DNA from: Streptomyces sp. ATexAB-D23 | Lineage (GTDB): Bacteria > Actinomycetota > Actinomycetes > Streptomycetales > Streptomycetaceae | Assembly (NCBI RefSeq): GCF_000373645.1 | Contig: NZ_KB892002.1 | Span: 486,932-550,931, forward strand | Length of the DNA stretch: 64,000 nt | Reading direction: 5' to 3' | Part shown: positions 1 to 10,476 of the stretch, piece after piece | Position numbering within the stretch: position 1 is the stretch's first letter | Layout: every line of letters begins with the position of its first letter | The notes under the pieces: generated by a model | Told to the model about the DNA's origin: nothing | The model's input: the letters and a program-made list of their open reading frames with translations, nothing else | Database searches by the model: none | Position numbers and translations under genes: made by a program

Positions 1-68
1 CACTCGGTCTGCGCCAGCTGCTGCCGGAACGGCACCCGGACCGGCCTGCTGAGGAGCGTACGGAACAT
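1..68 (-). CDS. N-terminus of probable peptidase C39-type ABC transporter (cut by window edge)
   Basis: A minus-strand ATG at 68 is preceded by GGGAG at 7-base spacing and opens a frame that leaves the window after 22 codons. The last residues read RVPFRQQLAQTE, and the next codon starts TG, so it is Cys or Trp. C39 bacteriocin-processing ABC transporters typically begin with a stretch ending in (T/V)ECG, whose Cys is the protease nucleophile. I therefore infer a leader-cleaving exporter divergent from the precursor gene at 325. Only the first 7 percent or less of such a protein is visible, so the assignment rests on one short motif and on the RiPP context. Another transporter or an unrelated protein remains possible. 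Confidence 0.5.
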   Translation of the reverse strand, partial: MFRTLLSRPVRVPFRQQLAQTE

Positions 69-324
69 ACCTGAACTCCCGGACTGCTGCGGCGTATTGG
101 GCCGCACGCGGATTCTCCCGACACCTGTGGCGCGGAGGGACCGCGCCGGTCGATCGTCCGCGCCGGCCGCGCGCCGGACATCGTGGATTCCCGCAGTCCC
201 CGGCGCGTCCTTCACTGCGGGTTTCCCGGATACCAGCCCTCAGCGGCCGTCCTAGCTTGTTCCCGGCGCCGCACCGGTGGCGTCGGAAACAAGCCGCTTC
301 AGGCCGATCAACGAGGAGTAACCC
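69..324. promoter_or_regulatory. Divergent intergenic region before lanthipeptide-like operon
   Basis: These 256 bases separate the divergent C39-like start at 68 from the precursor ATG at 325, so both promoters must lie here. I see no convincing -35/-10 pair. The only clear signal is the ribosome binding site AGGAG at 311-315, just before the precursor. Confidence 0.45.
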
Positions 325-510
325 ATGCAGAACGAGCAGCAGGGCATCGACGAGCTGCTGGCCGGCTACAGCACCTACACCGACTCCGAGGAGCTGGTGG
401 CGGCCGGGGCCGCGCCGTCGGTCATCGCCACCATCACGCTGACGAACACCGAGACCACGATCCTCACCCCGGAGACGTCGATCACCACGCTCCCCTGCTA
501 CCTCGCCTGA
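325..510 (+). CDS. Class V lanthipeptide-like RiPP precursor peptide
   Basis: A 61-aa peptide preceded by AGGAG at good spacing. The leader (about residues 1-31) contains LLAGYSTYTDSEEL, which resembles the GYxTYxDxEEL leader motif I recall from class V lanthipeptides such as cacaoidin. The C-terminal 30 residues hold ten Thr, two Ser and a single Cys placed four residues from the end (PCYLA). The AAGAAP stretch before SVIA resembles a C39-type cleavage region, consistent with the divergent transporter at 1-68. A perfect palindrome (521-552) follows, then a kinase and a HopA1-type gene, the two dehydration functions of class V systems. The leader/core boundary and product class are inferred; a thioamitide-like product is the main alternative. 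Confidence 0.8.
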   Translation: MQNEQQGIDELLAGYSTYTDSEELVAAGAAPSVIATITLTNTETTILTPETSITTLPCYLA

Positions 511-520
511 TCCAGGTTCC

Positions 521-552
521 GGGTGCCGTGCGCCGGCCGGCGCACGGCACCC
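521..552 (+). terminator. Perfect 16-bp inverted repeat after the precursor gene
   Basis: Bases 521-536 and 537-552 are exact reverse complements with no spacer (GGGTGCCGTGCGCCGG arm). No T-tract follows. It lies between the precursor stop at 510 and the kinase RBS at 556-563. A hairpin here could partly terminate transcription or protect the precursor mRNA, giving more precursor than enzyme; that role is inferred. Confidence 0.6.
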
Positions 553-575
553 TCCGAAGGGAGTAGTGCTCTGCC

Positions 576-1682
576 GTGTCCGTCACCGATGTGGGCCGTA
601 CGGTCCTCGCGCCACCCCCGCTCGACGCGGCCGGGGAGGTCAACACGCTGCTGTCCGAACTCGGCCTCGGCACCCTGCGGGAGGAGCAGGCGGGTGCGTA
701 CGCCGGGCGCAACGACAACTGGTTCGGCCCGACCACCACCGGGGCCGCCGTCTTCGTCAAGCGGATGAACGGCCCGGACGTGTCCCGGCGCCTCGACCGC
801 ATGGCCGCCTTCGACCGGGCCCTCGCGCTCGCCCGGCAATGCACGACCCTCAGCTGGGACACCCCGCAGCTGCTCGGGCTGCGCCCGGCGTCCGGTCTCG
901 CGGTCTTCGCGCTGCTGGACGGCGCCGAGTCCCTCTCCGACCTCGCGCCGGAGGGCGAACTGCCGGTCGAGCTGTGCCGCCGTACGGGGCGCGCCCTGGC
1001 CGAGGTGCACATGCTGCCGTGGCCCGACGCACCGGCCGGCCCGGCGGACGCACCGGTGGCACCGGTCATGCGGTTCCTGGACTTCCTCAGCGAGAAGACC
1101 TGGCAGACCTCCAGCGCCGCCGAGCTGGAGCTGTGGTCGCTGCTCCAGCACGACGCCGCGCTCGCCGGCGGCCTGCGCGCCCTGCCGCACGGTGGCACAT
1201 CGGGCCTCGTACCCAGCCACGGGGATCTGCGCCTGGACCAGTTCCTGCTGCACGGGGACCGGCTCCATCTCACCGACTGGGAGGAATTCCGGCCGGCCGA
1301 ACCGGAGCTGGACCTCGGCGGTCTGGTCGGCGAACTCGTCCACCGCGCGGTCCGCTGTCTCACGGACACCCTGGACGACGGGCTCGCGGACGACCCGCGG
1401 GCGGCCCATGCCGCGATCATGAGCCGGGGCCGCCTCGCCCTCGCCCGCATCCGGCCCGGGGTCGGCGCGCTCATGGAGGCGTACCGCGCCGTACGCGGCC
1501 CGGTCGACCCGGCCCGGATCGCCGCACGCGCCGGCTGGCACCTGTTCGACCGCATCCTCGCCGGGGCCCGGCACTCCAACCGGCTCCACCCGCTCGACCG
1601 CGCCCAGGCCGGAATCGGCCGGGCCCTGATCCTCGCACCGCAGCGCTCTTCCGGCGCGATCGGACTGACGGAGGCACACTGA
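576..1682 (+). CDS. APH-like phosphotransferase, LxmK-type RiPP dehydration kinase
   Basis: A 368-aa protein of the aminoglycoside phosphotransferase/choline kinase fold. Visible landmarks are VFVKRM (candidate ATP-binding Lys62), SHGDLRLDQF (residues 214-223, catalytic Asp of the HGD motif; the usual Asn of HGDxxxxN is Gln) and TDWEEF (residues 233-238, metal-binding Asp). In class V lanthipeptide (LxmK) and thioamitide clusters such kinases phosphorylate precursor Ser/Thr before elimination, and the neighbouring HopA1 protein fits that partner role. The GTG start at 576 is supported by GAAGGGAG upstream at 12 bases. The stop overlaps the next ATG (TGATG), indicating coupled translation. Aminoglycoside resistance is unlikely given the context. 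Confidence 0.82.
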   Translation: MSVTDVGRTVLAPPPLDAAGEVNTLLSELGLGTLREEQAGAYAGRNDNWFGPTTTGAAVFVKRMNGPDVSRRLDRMAAFDRALALARQCTTLSWDTPQLLGLRPASGLAVFALLDGAESLSDLAPEGELPVELCRRTGRALAEVHMLPWPDAPAGPADAPVAPVMRFLDFLSEKTWQTSSAAELELWSLLQHDAALAGGLRALPHGGTSGLVPSHGDLRLDQFLLHGDRLHLTDWEEFRPAEPELDLGGLVGELVHRAVRCLTDTLDDGLADDPRAAHAAIMSRGRLALARIRPGVGALMEAYRAVRGPVDPARIAARAGWHLFDRILAGARHSNRLHPLDRAQAGIGRALILAPQRSSGAIGLTEAH

Positions 1683-2722
1683 TGGACCGCCCGGCCACCG
1701 GCACCATGCCCGGCCCGCAGGAGGCACCGCCCGCCGCCGAGGACACCGGCCTGTCCGGCCGGCTGGCCGCGCTGCTGGACACCGTCACCGTCGACCTCGC
1801 CGCCACAACCGTCACGGTCGACGGCCGCGACCACACCTTCGAGCAGCCGCAGCACGCCCGCGCCGCCCTGCGGAACGCGCTGTACGACTCCTGGCACGCG
1901 GGCATGGTGCCACCGCCCGAATCGGCCCGGCCCGAGGGCCCTCCCCGGGGCGGCGGCGCACTGGAACGCGCGCTCATCGACGCCGTACCGCACCGGAGGA
2001 CCCGGATCACCGCCGCCGTGACCGGCATCGCCGCGCCCGGAACCGACCAGGGCGCCGAGGGCCTCGTCGTGGAGCACCAGGGCGTACGGCTGTGCGTCCC
2101 GCGGTCCGCGGTGACCGGCCCGGACCTGACGCCGGGCGCCTCGGTCCTGGTCGACGTCCCGGCCGTCCGGCCGTGGCTGTCGCCCGGCTTCCTGCTGGTG
2201 CACGGTTCGGCCGGGGGAGCCCGGCGCGGGGGCGCCGGCCTGGTGCGGGTCTATGTGCACCTGCCCCGTGCCGAGGACGCCGCACCGGTCTGGGGGGCCG
2301 TGCTCGGCGCGCTGGAGGGGCTGGGGGTGCCGTACCAGGCCAAGGTCCTCTCGCACCCGCGCCACTATCCGCGCCGGGACGCCCTCGTCGTCTACCTGGG
2401 CGACGCGCACGCGGACGCGGCGGCCACCGTGGCCGAGGCGGTGGAGCGCTTCCGTGGCGGGTCCGAGGGGGACCCGGTCATCGGTGAGGAGACGTCGGTC
2501 TTCGCCGCCCGGCTCGCCCCCGGGGTGGCGCTGGCCAGGGAGCCGGCCGACCCGCGGCCCGGGTGGCGGGGCCTGAGCTTCGGGCAGCACCGGGCCGCCG
2601 CCGTCGCCGACGGGCTGGTCGAGCACGCCACCGCCCCGGAGGCCGGGACCCGGACGGAGGCGGTGCGTGTGGCGCTGCTCAGGGCCGGGATCAGGCCGTC
2701 CGCCCCGGAACGCAACCTCTGA
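1682..2722 (+). CDS. HopA1-domain protein, LxmY/TvaD-type lyase partner
   Basis: A 346-aa protein starting at the ATG that overlaps the kinase stop. The C-terminal two thirds match the HopA1 family seen in class V lanthipeptide and thioamitide clusters: LSPGFLLVHG, then VRVYVHL, then YQAKVLSHPRHYPRRDALVVYL, shown here as separate pieces VPYQAKVLSHP and YPRRDALVVYL. In those pathways the HopA1 protein acts with the kinase and is proposed to eliminate phosphate from phospho-Ser/Thr. The N-terminal 90 residues are less conserved and Pro/Ala-rich. No third class V component (LxmX-like), decarboxylase or YcaO lies next to it inside the window; these could lie left of base 1. The gene ends the operon at a strong terminator. 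Confidence 0.8.
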   Translation: MDRPATGTMPGPQEAPPAAEDTGLSGRLAALLDTVTVDLAATTVTVDGRDHTFEQPQHARAALRNALYDSWHAGMVPPPESARPEGPPRGGGALERALIDAVPHRRTRITAAVTGIAAPGTDQGAEGLVVEHQGVRLCVPRSAVTGPDLTPGASVLVDVPAVRPWLSPGFLLVHGSAGGARRGGAGLVRVYVHLPRAEDAAPVWGAVLGALEGLGVPYQAKVLSHPRHYPRRDALVVYLGDAHADAAATVAEAVERFRGGSEGDPVIGEETSVFAARLAPGVALAREPADPRPGWRGLSFGQHRAAAVADGLVEHATAPEAGTRTEAVRVALLRAGIRPSAPERNL

Positions 2723-2749
2723 GCCGGGCCGCCCCGCCCGGCACAGCCG

Positions 2750-2792
2750 AAGGGCCCCGTCCCACCGCGCGAGGCGGTGGGACGGGGCCCTT
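2750..2792. terminator. Bidirectional terminator between RiPP operon and tuf
   Basis: A perfect 19-bp stem (2750-2768 with 2774-2792) and 5-base loop, with TT at one end and AA at the other. It sits between the convergent HopA1 gene and tuf, so it can end both transcripts. Confidence 0.9.
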
Positions 2793-2835
2793 CTTGGTGC
2801 TCTGTGCGGAGCAACCAGGTCAGACGAACAAGTGA

Positions 2836-4029
<1,194 letters not shown>

Positions 4030-4189
4030 TGGGTCCTCCTGTGGAGTGGTTCTGTACGCCTTGCTTCATCGGCGCCAGGTGATCTTTGCTGGGATGCCGG
4101 CCCCCGGGGGCATTCTCCGCGAAGTGTGAACTCCGCGACGAATGCCCCACGGGCTCCGGTGACAAGCCTAAAGCGTGAGCTCGGGAGAG

Positions 4190-6319
<2,130 letters not shown>

Positions 6320-6357
6320 AAGGCTCAGTCTTCTCTCGGTCTCGATGGGGGTAGCGA

Positions 6358-6828
6358 CTACCAGCGGTAGTGCGCGAAGGCCTTGTTGGACTCGGCCATC
6401 TTGTGGGTGTCCTCACGCTTCTTGACGGCAGCGCCAAGACCGTTCGAGGCGTCGAGCAGCTCGTTCATGAGCCGCTCGGTCATCGTCTTCTCGCGGCGGG
6501 CGCGGGAGTAACCGACGACCCAGCGCAGCGCGAGGGTGGCGGCGCGACCGGGCTTGACCTCGATCGGCACCTGGTAGGTGGCGCCACCGACACGGCGGGA
6601 CTTGACCTCGAGCGAGGGCTTGACGTTCTCCAGCGCGCGCTTCAGCGTGATGACCGGGTCGGCGCCGGTCTTCTCACGAAGACCCTCCATGGCGCCGTAC
6701 ACGATCCGCTCGGCGGTGGAACGCTTGCCGTCGAGCAGGATCTTGTTGATCAGCGACGTGACAAGAGGAGAGCTGTAGACCGGGTCGATGATGACCGGGC
6801 GCTTCGGGGCGGGGCCCTTACGAGGCAT
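6358..6828 (-). CDS. rpsG: 30S ribosomal protein S7
   Basis: A 156-aa protein with the S7 signature region near the N-terminus ([17 protein letters not shown]) and the C-terminal AHYRW end. S7 nucleates assembly of the 3' domain of 16S rRNA. Only two bases separate its ATG from the rpsL stop, so the two are co-translated. Confidence 0.98.
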   Translation of the reverse strand: MPRKGPAPKRPVIIDPVYSSPLVTSLINKILLDGKRSTAERIVYGAMEGLREKTGADPVITLKRALENVKPSLEVKSRRVGGATYQVPIEVKPGRAATLALRWVVGYSRARREKTMTERLMNELLDASNGLGAAVKKREDTHKMAESNKAFAHYRW

Positions 6829-6830
6829 TC

Positions 6831-7202
6831 TTACTTCTCCTTCTTGGCGCCGTAGCGGCTGCGGGCCTGCTTGCGGTTCTTGACACCCTGGGTGTCGAGC
6901 GAGCCGCGGATGATCTTGTAACGAACACCCGGCAGGTCCTTCACACGGCCACCACGCACGAGCACGATGGAGTGCTCCTGCAGGTTGTGTCCCTCACCCG
7001 GGATGTAGGCCGTGACCTCGATACCAGAGGTCAGACGCACACGCGCGACCTTCCGGAGCGCGGAGTTCGGCTTCTTCGGGGTGGTCGTGAACACACGCGT
7101 GCAGACGCCGCGGCGCTGGGGCGAACCCTCCAGTGCGGGCGTCTTGTTCTTCTCGACCTTGTCCTGCCGGCCCTTCCGGACCAGCTGCTGGATCGTAGGC
7201 AC
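6831..7202 (-). CDS. rpsL: 30S ribosomal protein S12
   Basis: A 123-aa protein of the decoding centre, first gene of the str operon. The [10 protein letters not shown] and [12 protein letters not shown] segments carry wild-type Lys at the two classical streptomycin-resistance positions. The GTG start at 7202 is preceded by GGAGAAGTA. A roughly 190-base leader separates it from the promoter at 7396-7424. Confidence 0.98.
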   Translation of the reverse strand: MPTIQQLVRKGRQDKVEKNKTPALEGSPQRRGVCTRVFTTTPKKPNSALRKVARVRLTSGIEVTAYIPGEGHNLQEHSIVLVRGGRVKDLPGVRYKIIRGSLDTQGVKNRKQARSRYGAKKEK

Positions 7203-7395
7203 TACTTCTCCGGTTTCTGTGTGCCGTCGGTGAAACTAACCTGGAACATCGCCGACCCACGCGGTCGGGTGTGTCGAATCACGCAAGCTCCTGCCGCAAG
7301 GCACGAAGAGCACGGATCACGGTGGCCAAAGACAGACTCGCCATGCGGTTGAGGACACGCACACGAGCCCAGGCACACCCCAGGCACAAGGTCTG

Positions 7396-7424
7396 AGCGT
7401 ACCTACCTCACGGACTTGGGTCAA
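7396..7424 (-). promoter_or_regulatory. Promoter of the rpsL (str) operon
   Basis: On the minus strand, TTGACC (7419-7424) and TACGCT (7396-7401) are separated by exactly 17 bases, a near-consensus vegetative (HrdB-type) promoter. Transcription would start near 7389 and give a leader of about 190 bases before the rpsL GTG. No leader structure was identified with confidence. Confidence 0.75.
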
Positions 7425-7552
7425 AACAAATGCTGTCCAGGCCAGGAGTGGCGGCCCCGGACCGGAATCGGGGTGCGCCTGTCGCCCCTCACCACGGAAG
7501 GGGACGCGATCCGCCGCACACCGGGCCGGCGTCGCCCCCTCCCCGGATCAGC

Positions 7553-7771
7553 GAGCCGGGTGGACGCCCCGGCCATCAGCCGGTGGGCCGTCGCCGTGCC
7601 CGCGAGGTCGCCCATCCGTTCCGCGGCCGTGAGCGCGGTCCGCCGGCGCGCCGGCTGGTCCCGCCACGGACCCCGCGGCGCGGAGTGGGCGGCATGTGCC
7701 CAGGACAGTTGCCGGCATGCGACTCGAACCCGGATCACACCGTCTGCCGCACCGCGCGCAGCAGACGGGGC
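7553..7771 (-). pseudogene. Decayed remnant of the AfsR-like regulator's C-terminal (TPR) region
   Basis: In a frame different from the regulator at 7772-9430, bases 7553-7678 translate to RTALTAAERMGDLAGTATA followed by HRLMAGASTRL. This resembles a helical repeat of the AfsR/NB-ARC C-terminal domain. Bases 7738-7830, in yet another frame, give GSGLAQAAAALAGEPRLLRA, which fits the segment expected just after the NB-ARC module. The pieces are joined out of frame and most of the domain between them is missing. This indicates deletion plus frameshift rather than a separate gene. The remnant runs up to the rpsL promoter. Confidence 0.55.
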
Positions 7772-9430
7772 TCACCGGCGAGGGCCGCGGCTGCCTGGGC
7801 CAGGCCCGAACCCGGGTAGCGCCCCAGCCGCGGCCGGGGCGCTGAGCGCCAGGTACGTACGGGAGAAGATCCGTCGGACTCCGCTCTCCCCCATGGCGTC
7901 CGGCCTCGCCCGGGGCTGACCCAGTTCGGCGGCGAAGGTGCCGAGCGGAAGCGAGGGGTACACGGCTGCCCGTGCCGAAACGACGGACAGGGCAAGGGGC
8001 AGGCCCCCGGTCGCGCCGATGATCGCGTCGACGGCCGTCGGCTCGGCACCGACCCGCTCGGCACCGAGCCGCCGGGCCAGCAGCTCCACCGCCTCCCGCC
8101 GCGCCAGCACGTCCAGGATCAGCAGGCGGGCGCCCTCGGCCACGACCAGGCCGTCCAGCCGGTCGCGGCTGGTGATGACCACCGTGCCCGTGCCCGGCAG
8201 CAGCGCGCGTACCTGCTCCTCGTCCCGCGCGTTGTCGAGCACCACCAGCATGCGGCGGGACGCCAGCAGGCTCCGGAAGAGCCCGGCGCGGGCCCCCAGC
8301 CCTTCGGGTATGCGCGAGAACGGCACGTCGAGGGCTTCCAGGAAACCGCGCAGTGCCTCTCGTGGAGAGACCTCGTCGGCCGCGTCGTACCCCCTCAGGT
8401 TCACGTAGAGGTGACCGTCCGGGAACCGGTCGGCCACCCGGCGCGCCCAGTGCAGCGTCAGGGCCGTCTTGCCCACCCCGGCCATGCCGGACACCACCGA
8501 TACGGCGCCGGCACACGGCGTCCCGTCCAGCTCGCCCAAAGGCGCGTCGAGGAGGCCCAGTTCCGTCTCCCTGCCCACGAAGTGCGGTGTGGTGGCGGGC
8601 AGTTGCTCCGGCCGCGCGCCCGAGGAAGCGGAGCCGGTACGGCTCCCGCCCACGGCGAGGGCGCGGGGCCTGTCGAGGAGACCGGGACGGTGATGCAGGA
8701 TGTCGTCGTACAACCGGCTCAGACCGGGCAGCAGGTCGAGACCGGTCTCCTGGGTCACGACACGACGCGCCTGCCGGTAGGCGTCGAGCGCGCCGGAGAC
8801 GTCCCCGATGCGGTACAGCCCCAGCATCAGCTGCCCCCAGGCCCGCTGACGCAGCGGATGCCGGTCGAGCATGGCCCGCAGGCTGCAGACCGCGCCGGCC
8901 GGACTGCCCATCTCCAGCATCGCCTCGCCCCGGTCCTCCTCAGCGATCAACCGCCGTTCCGTCGCCCGTTCGGCCAGTGCCGTCAGTGACGGCGACAGCG
9001 GCAGCCCGGCCAGCGGCGTCGTACCCCGCCACAGTCCTAAGGCGGCGGAGAGCTCGGTCTCCGCGACAGCGGGGTCGCCCGCGGCCAGGGCCGCGCGCCC
9101 CCGTTCGGCCGCCGCGTCGAACCGGTCCAGATCACGTTCGCCCGGTTCCACCCGCAGCAGGTAGCCACCCGATGCCTGCGGCATGCGCTCCCGCGTACCC
9201 CGGTCCAGCGACTTGCGCAGACCGCGGGCGTACGTCCGCAGGTTGGCCGCGCCGGACGCCGGAGGCGTGTCGCCCCACAGCACCGTGGTGAGTTCGTCGG
9301 CGCCGACCGTCTCGCCCGGGCGCAGCACCAGGGCGGCGAGCAGAAGCCTCTGTTTGACGGAGCCAAGGGGAAGCTCACGGCCGTCCCGAACCACTCGCAG
9401 GGGGCCAAGAACGTCGAAATGCACATACAC
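7772..9430 (-). CDS. AfsR/SARP-family regulator with NB-ARC ATPase, C-terminally truncated
   Basis: 552 aa as it stands. The N-terminus is an OmpR-type winged helix (VLGPLRVVRDGRELPLG; KQRLLLAALVL), then a BTAD helical domain, then an NB-ARC ATPase with P-loop GMAGVGKTALT, Walker B-like MLVVLDNARDEEQ and GGLPLALSVV. AfsR-type proteins normally continue for several hundred residues of TPR repeats. Here the frame collapses after TYLALSAPAAAG into a Pro/Gly-rich tail and stops, with TPR-like remnants downstream in other frames. DNA-binding and ATPase parts look intact, so a constitutive or altered activator is possible, as is a pseudogene. The first GTG is at 9430; GTG 9424 has the better spaced GGGG. 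It is divergent from the small SARP gene. Confidence 0.8.
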   Translation of the reverse strand: MYVHFDVLGPLRVVRDGRELPLGSVKQRLLLAALVLRPGETVGADELTTVLWGDTPPASGAANLRTYARGLRKSLDRGTRERMPQASGGYLLRVEPGERDLDRFDAAAERGRAALAAGDPAVAETELSAALGLWRGTTPLAGLPLSPSLTALAERATERRLIAEEDRGEAMLEMGSPAGAVCSLRAMLDRHPLRQRAWGQLMLGLYRIGDVSGALDAYRQARRVVTQETGLDLLPGLSRLYDDILHHRPGLLDRPRALAVGGSRTGSASSGARPEQLPATTPHFVGRETELGLLDAPLGELDGTPCAGAVSVVSGMAGVGKTALTLHWARRVADRFPDGHLYVNLRGYDAADEVSPREALRGFLEALDVPFSRIPEGLGARAGLFRSLLASRRMLVVLDNARDEEQVRALLPGTGTVVITSRDRLDGLVVAEGARLLILDVLARREAVELLARRLGAERVGAEPTAVDAIIGATGGLPLALSVVSARAAVYPSLPLGTFAAELGQPRARPDAMGESGVRRIFSRTYLALSAPAAAGALPGFGPGPGSRGPRR

Positions 9431-9649
9431 CGCCCCCTGTGACCCCGAAGGGCCACGCCCCTTTACGAAAATTGTGCGCAGGTTATACGGAGGCCGTCGG
9501 TCATGTCACCTAGCATTCCGCCATCCCTATGGAGCGGACCCACGAAATGCCTGCTCAACGACCCCGCCCCCCACCCCTCAGGTCGTGTCGACGGAGTTTT
9601 CCCGGATTTCACTGAGTCGCTTTTCGGATGATTCACCAGGAGGTTGTGC
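9431..9649. promoter_or_regulatory. Divergent regulatory region between the two SARP-type genes
   Basis: These 219 bases carry the promoters of both regulators. AGGAGG at 9638-9643 is the SARP ribosome binding site. I did not find clear SARP heptamer direct repeats or a convincing -35/-10 pair. Confidence 0.4.
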
Positions 9650-10447
9650 ATGAGGTTCGAAATACTCGGCCCGACCCGTGTCGTCGCAGGCGAGGCCGTG
9701 CTCGACGTCAAGGCCGCGAAGATGCAGTTGCTGCTGACCGCTCTGCTCGTCCGGGCGGGGCAGACGGTGACCACCCCACAGCTGGTGACCGAGCTGTGGG
9801 GCGATCTGCCTCCCCGCCGCGCCCTGGCCGCGCTCCACGTGTACATCTCACAGCTGCGGAAGTCGCTGGCCGCACTCCGCGAGGCGGGTGCGCCGGGCGC
9901 CGGAGGAGATCTCTCCGTGGCATCGCTCGTCACCGGCAGCTCGGGGTACGTCTTCCAGCTGCGCGAAGCCGGGCTCGATCTCCTCGATCTCCAGAACCTG
10001 ATGGCGCGGGGACGGGCCTGCGCGAAGGCCGGTCAGCACGAGAATGCCTCCCGGTTGTTCCGGCGCGCTGTCGGACTGTGGCGGGGCCCGTGGCCCGGCG
10101 AGGGGGCGGAGGGCCCGATCATCAGCGGGTTCGCCACGTGGGTGAGTGAGGCGCGGATGGAGTGCTCCGAGCTGCTGATGGAGGCCCACCTCGCCGCCGG
10201 GCGCCACCGGGAGGTCATCGCACCCCTGCGCGCGCTCATCGCGCAGCACCCGCTCCGTGAGTCGTTCCACCGGCTCCTCATGCTGGCCCTGTACCGGTCG
10301 GAGCGGCAGGGGGACGCCCTGATGGTGTATCAGAATGCGCGGCGCTCCCTGAACCAGAGCCTGGGCGTGGAACCCGGCAGGCGCTTGAAGCAGGTGCAGC
10401 ATCAGATCATCTGCGCGGACCGCTGCCTGGACCTGTCGGAATCCTGA
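9650..10447 (+). CDS. Small SARP-family pathway activator
   Basis: A 265-aa protein with an N-terminal winged helix (MRFEILGPTRVVAGEAVLDV; KMQLLLTALLVRAGQTV) and a BTAD domain to the end (EARMECSELLMEAHLAAG; LMLALYRSERQGDALMVYQ). It is the size of cluster-situated Streptomyces antibiotic regulatory proteins that bind direct repeats and recruit RNA polymerase. The ATG at 9650 follows AGGAGG at 6-base spacing. It is the likely switch for the YcaO/TfuA locus whose biosynthetic operon runs toward it. It faces the MFS gene convergently with only 29 bases between. Confidence 0.9.
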   Translation: MRFEILGPTRVVAGEAVLDVKAAKMQLLLTALLVRAGQTVTTPQLVTELWGDLPPRRALAALHVYISQLRKSLAALREAGAPGAGGDLSVASLVTGSSGYVFQLREAGLDLLDLQNLMARGRACAKAGQHENASRLFRRAVGLWRGPWPGEGAEGPIISGFATWVSEARMECSELLMEAHLAAGRHREVIAPLRALIAQHPLRESFHRLLMLALYRSERQGDALMVYQNARRSLNQSLGVEPGRRLKQVQHQIICADRCLDLSES

Positions 10448-10476
10448 TCCGCCGGCCGGTCACGTCGGGCGGGCTG

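Noticed and set aside
566..2722. A single 718-codon plus-strand frame spanning the kinase and HopA1 genes
   Set aside because: Its first 372 codons are out of frame with the clear kinase sequence; the real second gene starts at the ATG at 1682 overlapping the kinase stop.
576..2722. Assignment of the left locus as a thioamitide cluster
   Set aside because: Kinase plus HopA1 also fit thioamitides, but no YcaO, TfuA or cysteine decarboxylase is adjacent, and the leader motif fits class V lanthipeptides better. Kept as an alternative only.
9431..9649. SARP heptamer direct repeats in the divergent regulator region
   Set aside because: I looked for evenly spaced repeats and found none convincing.
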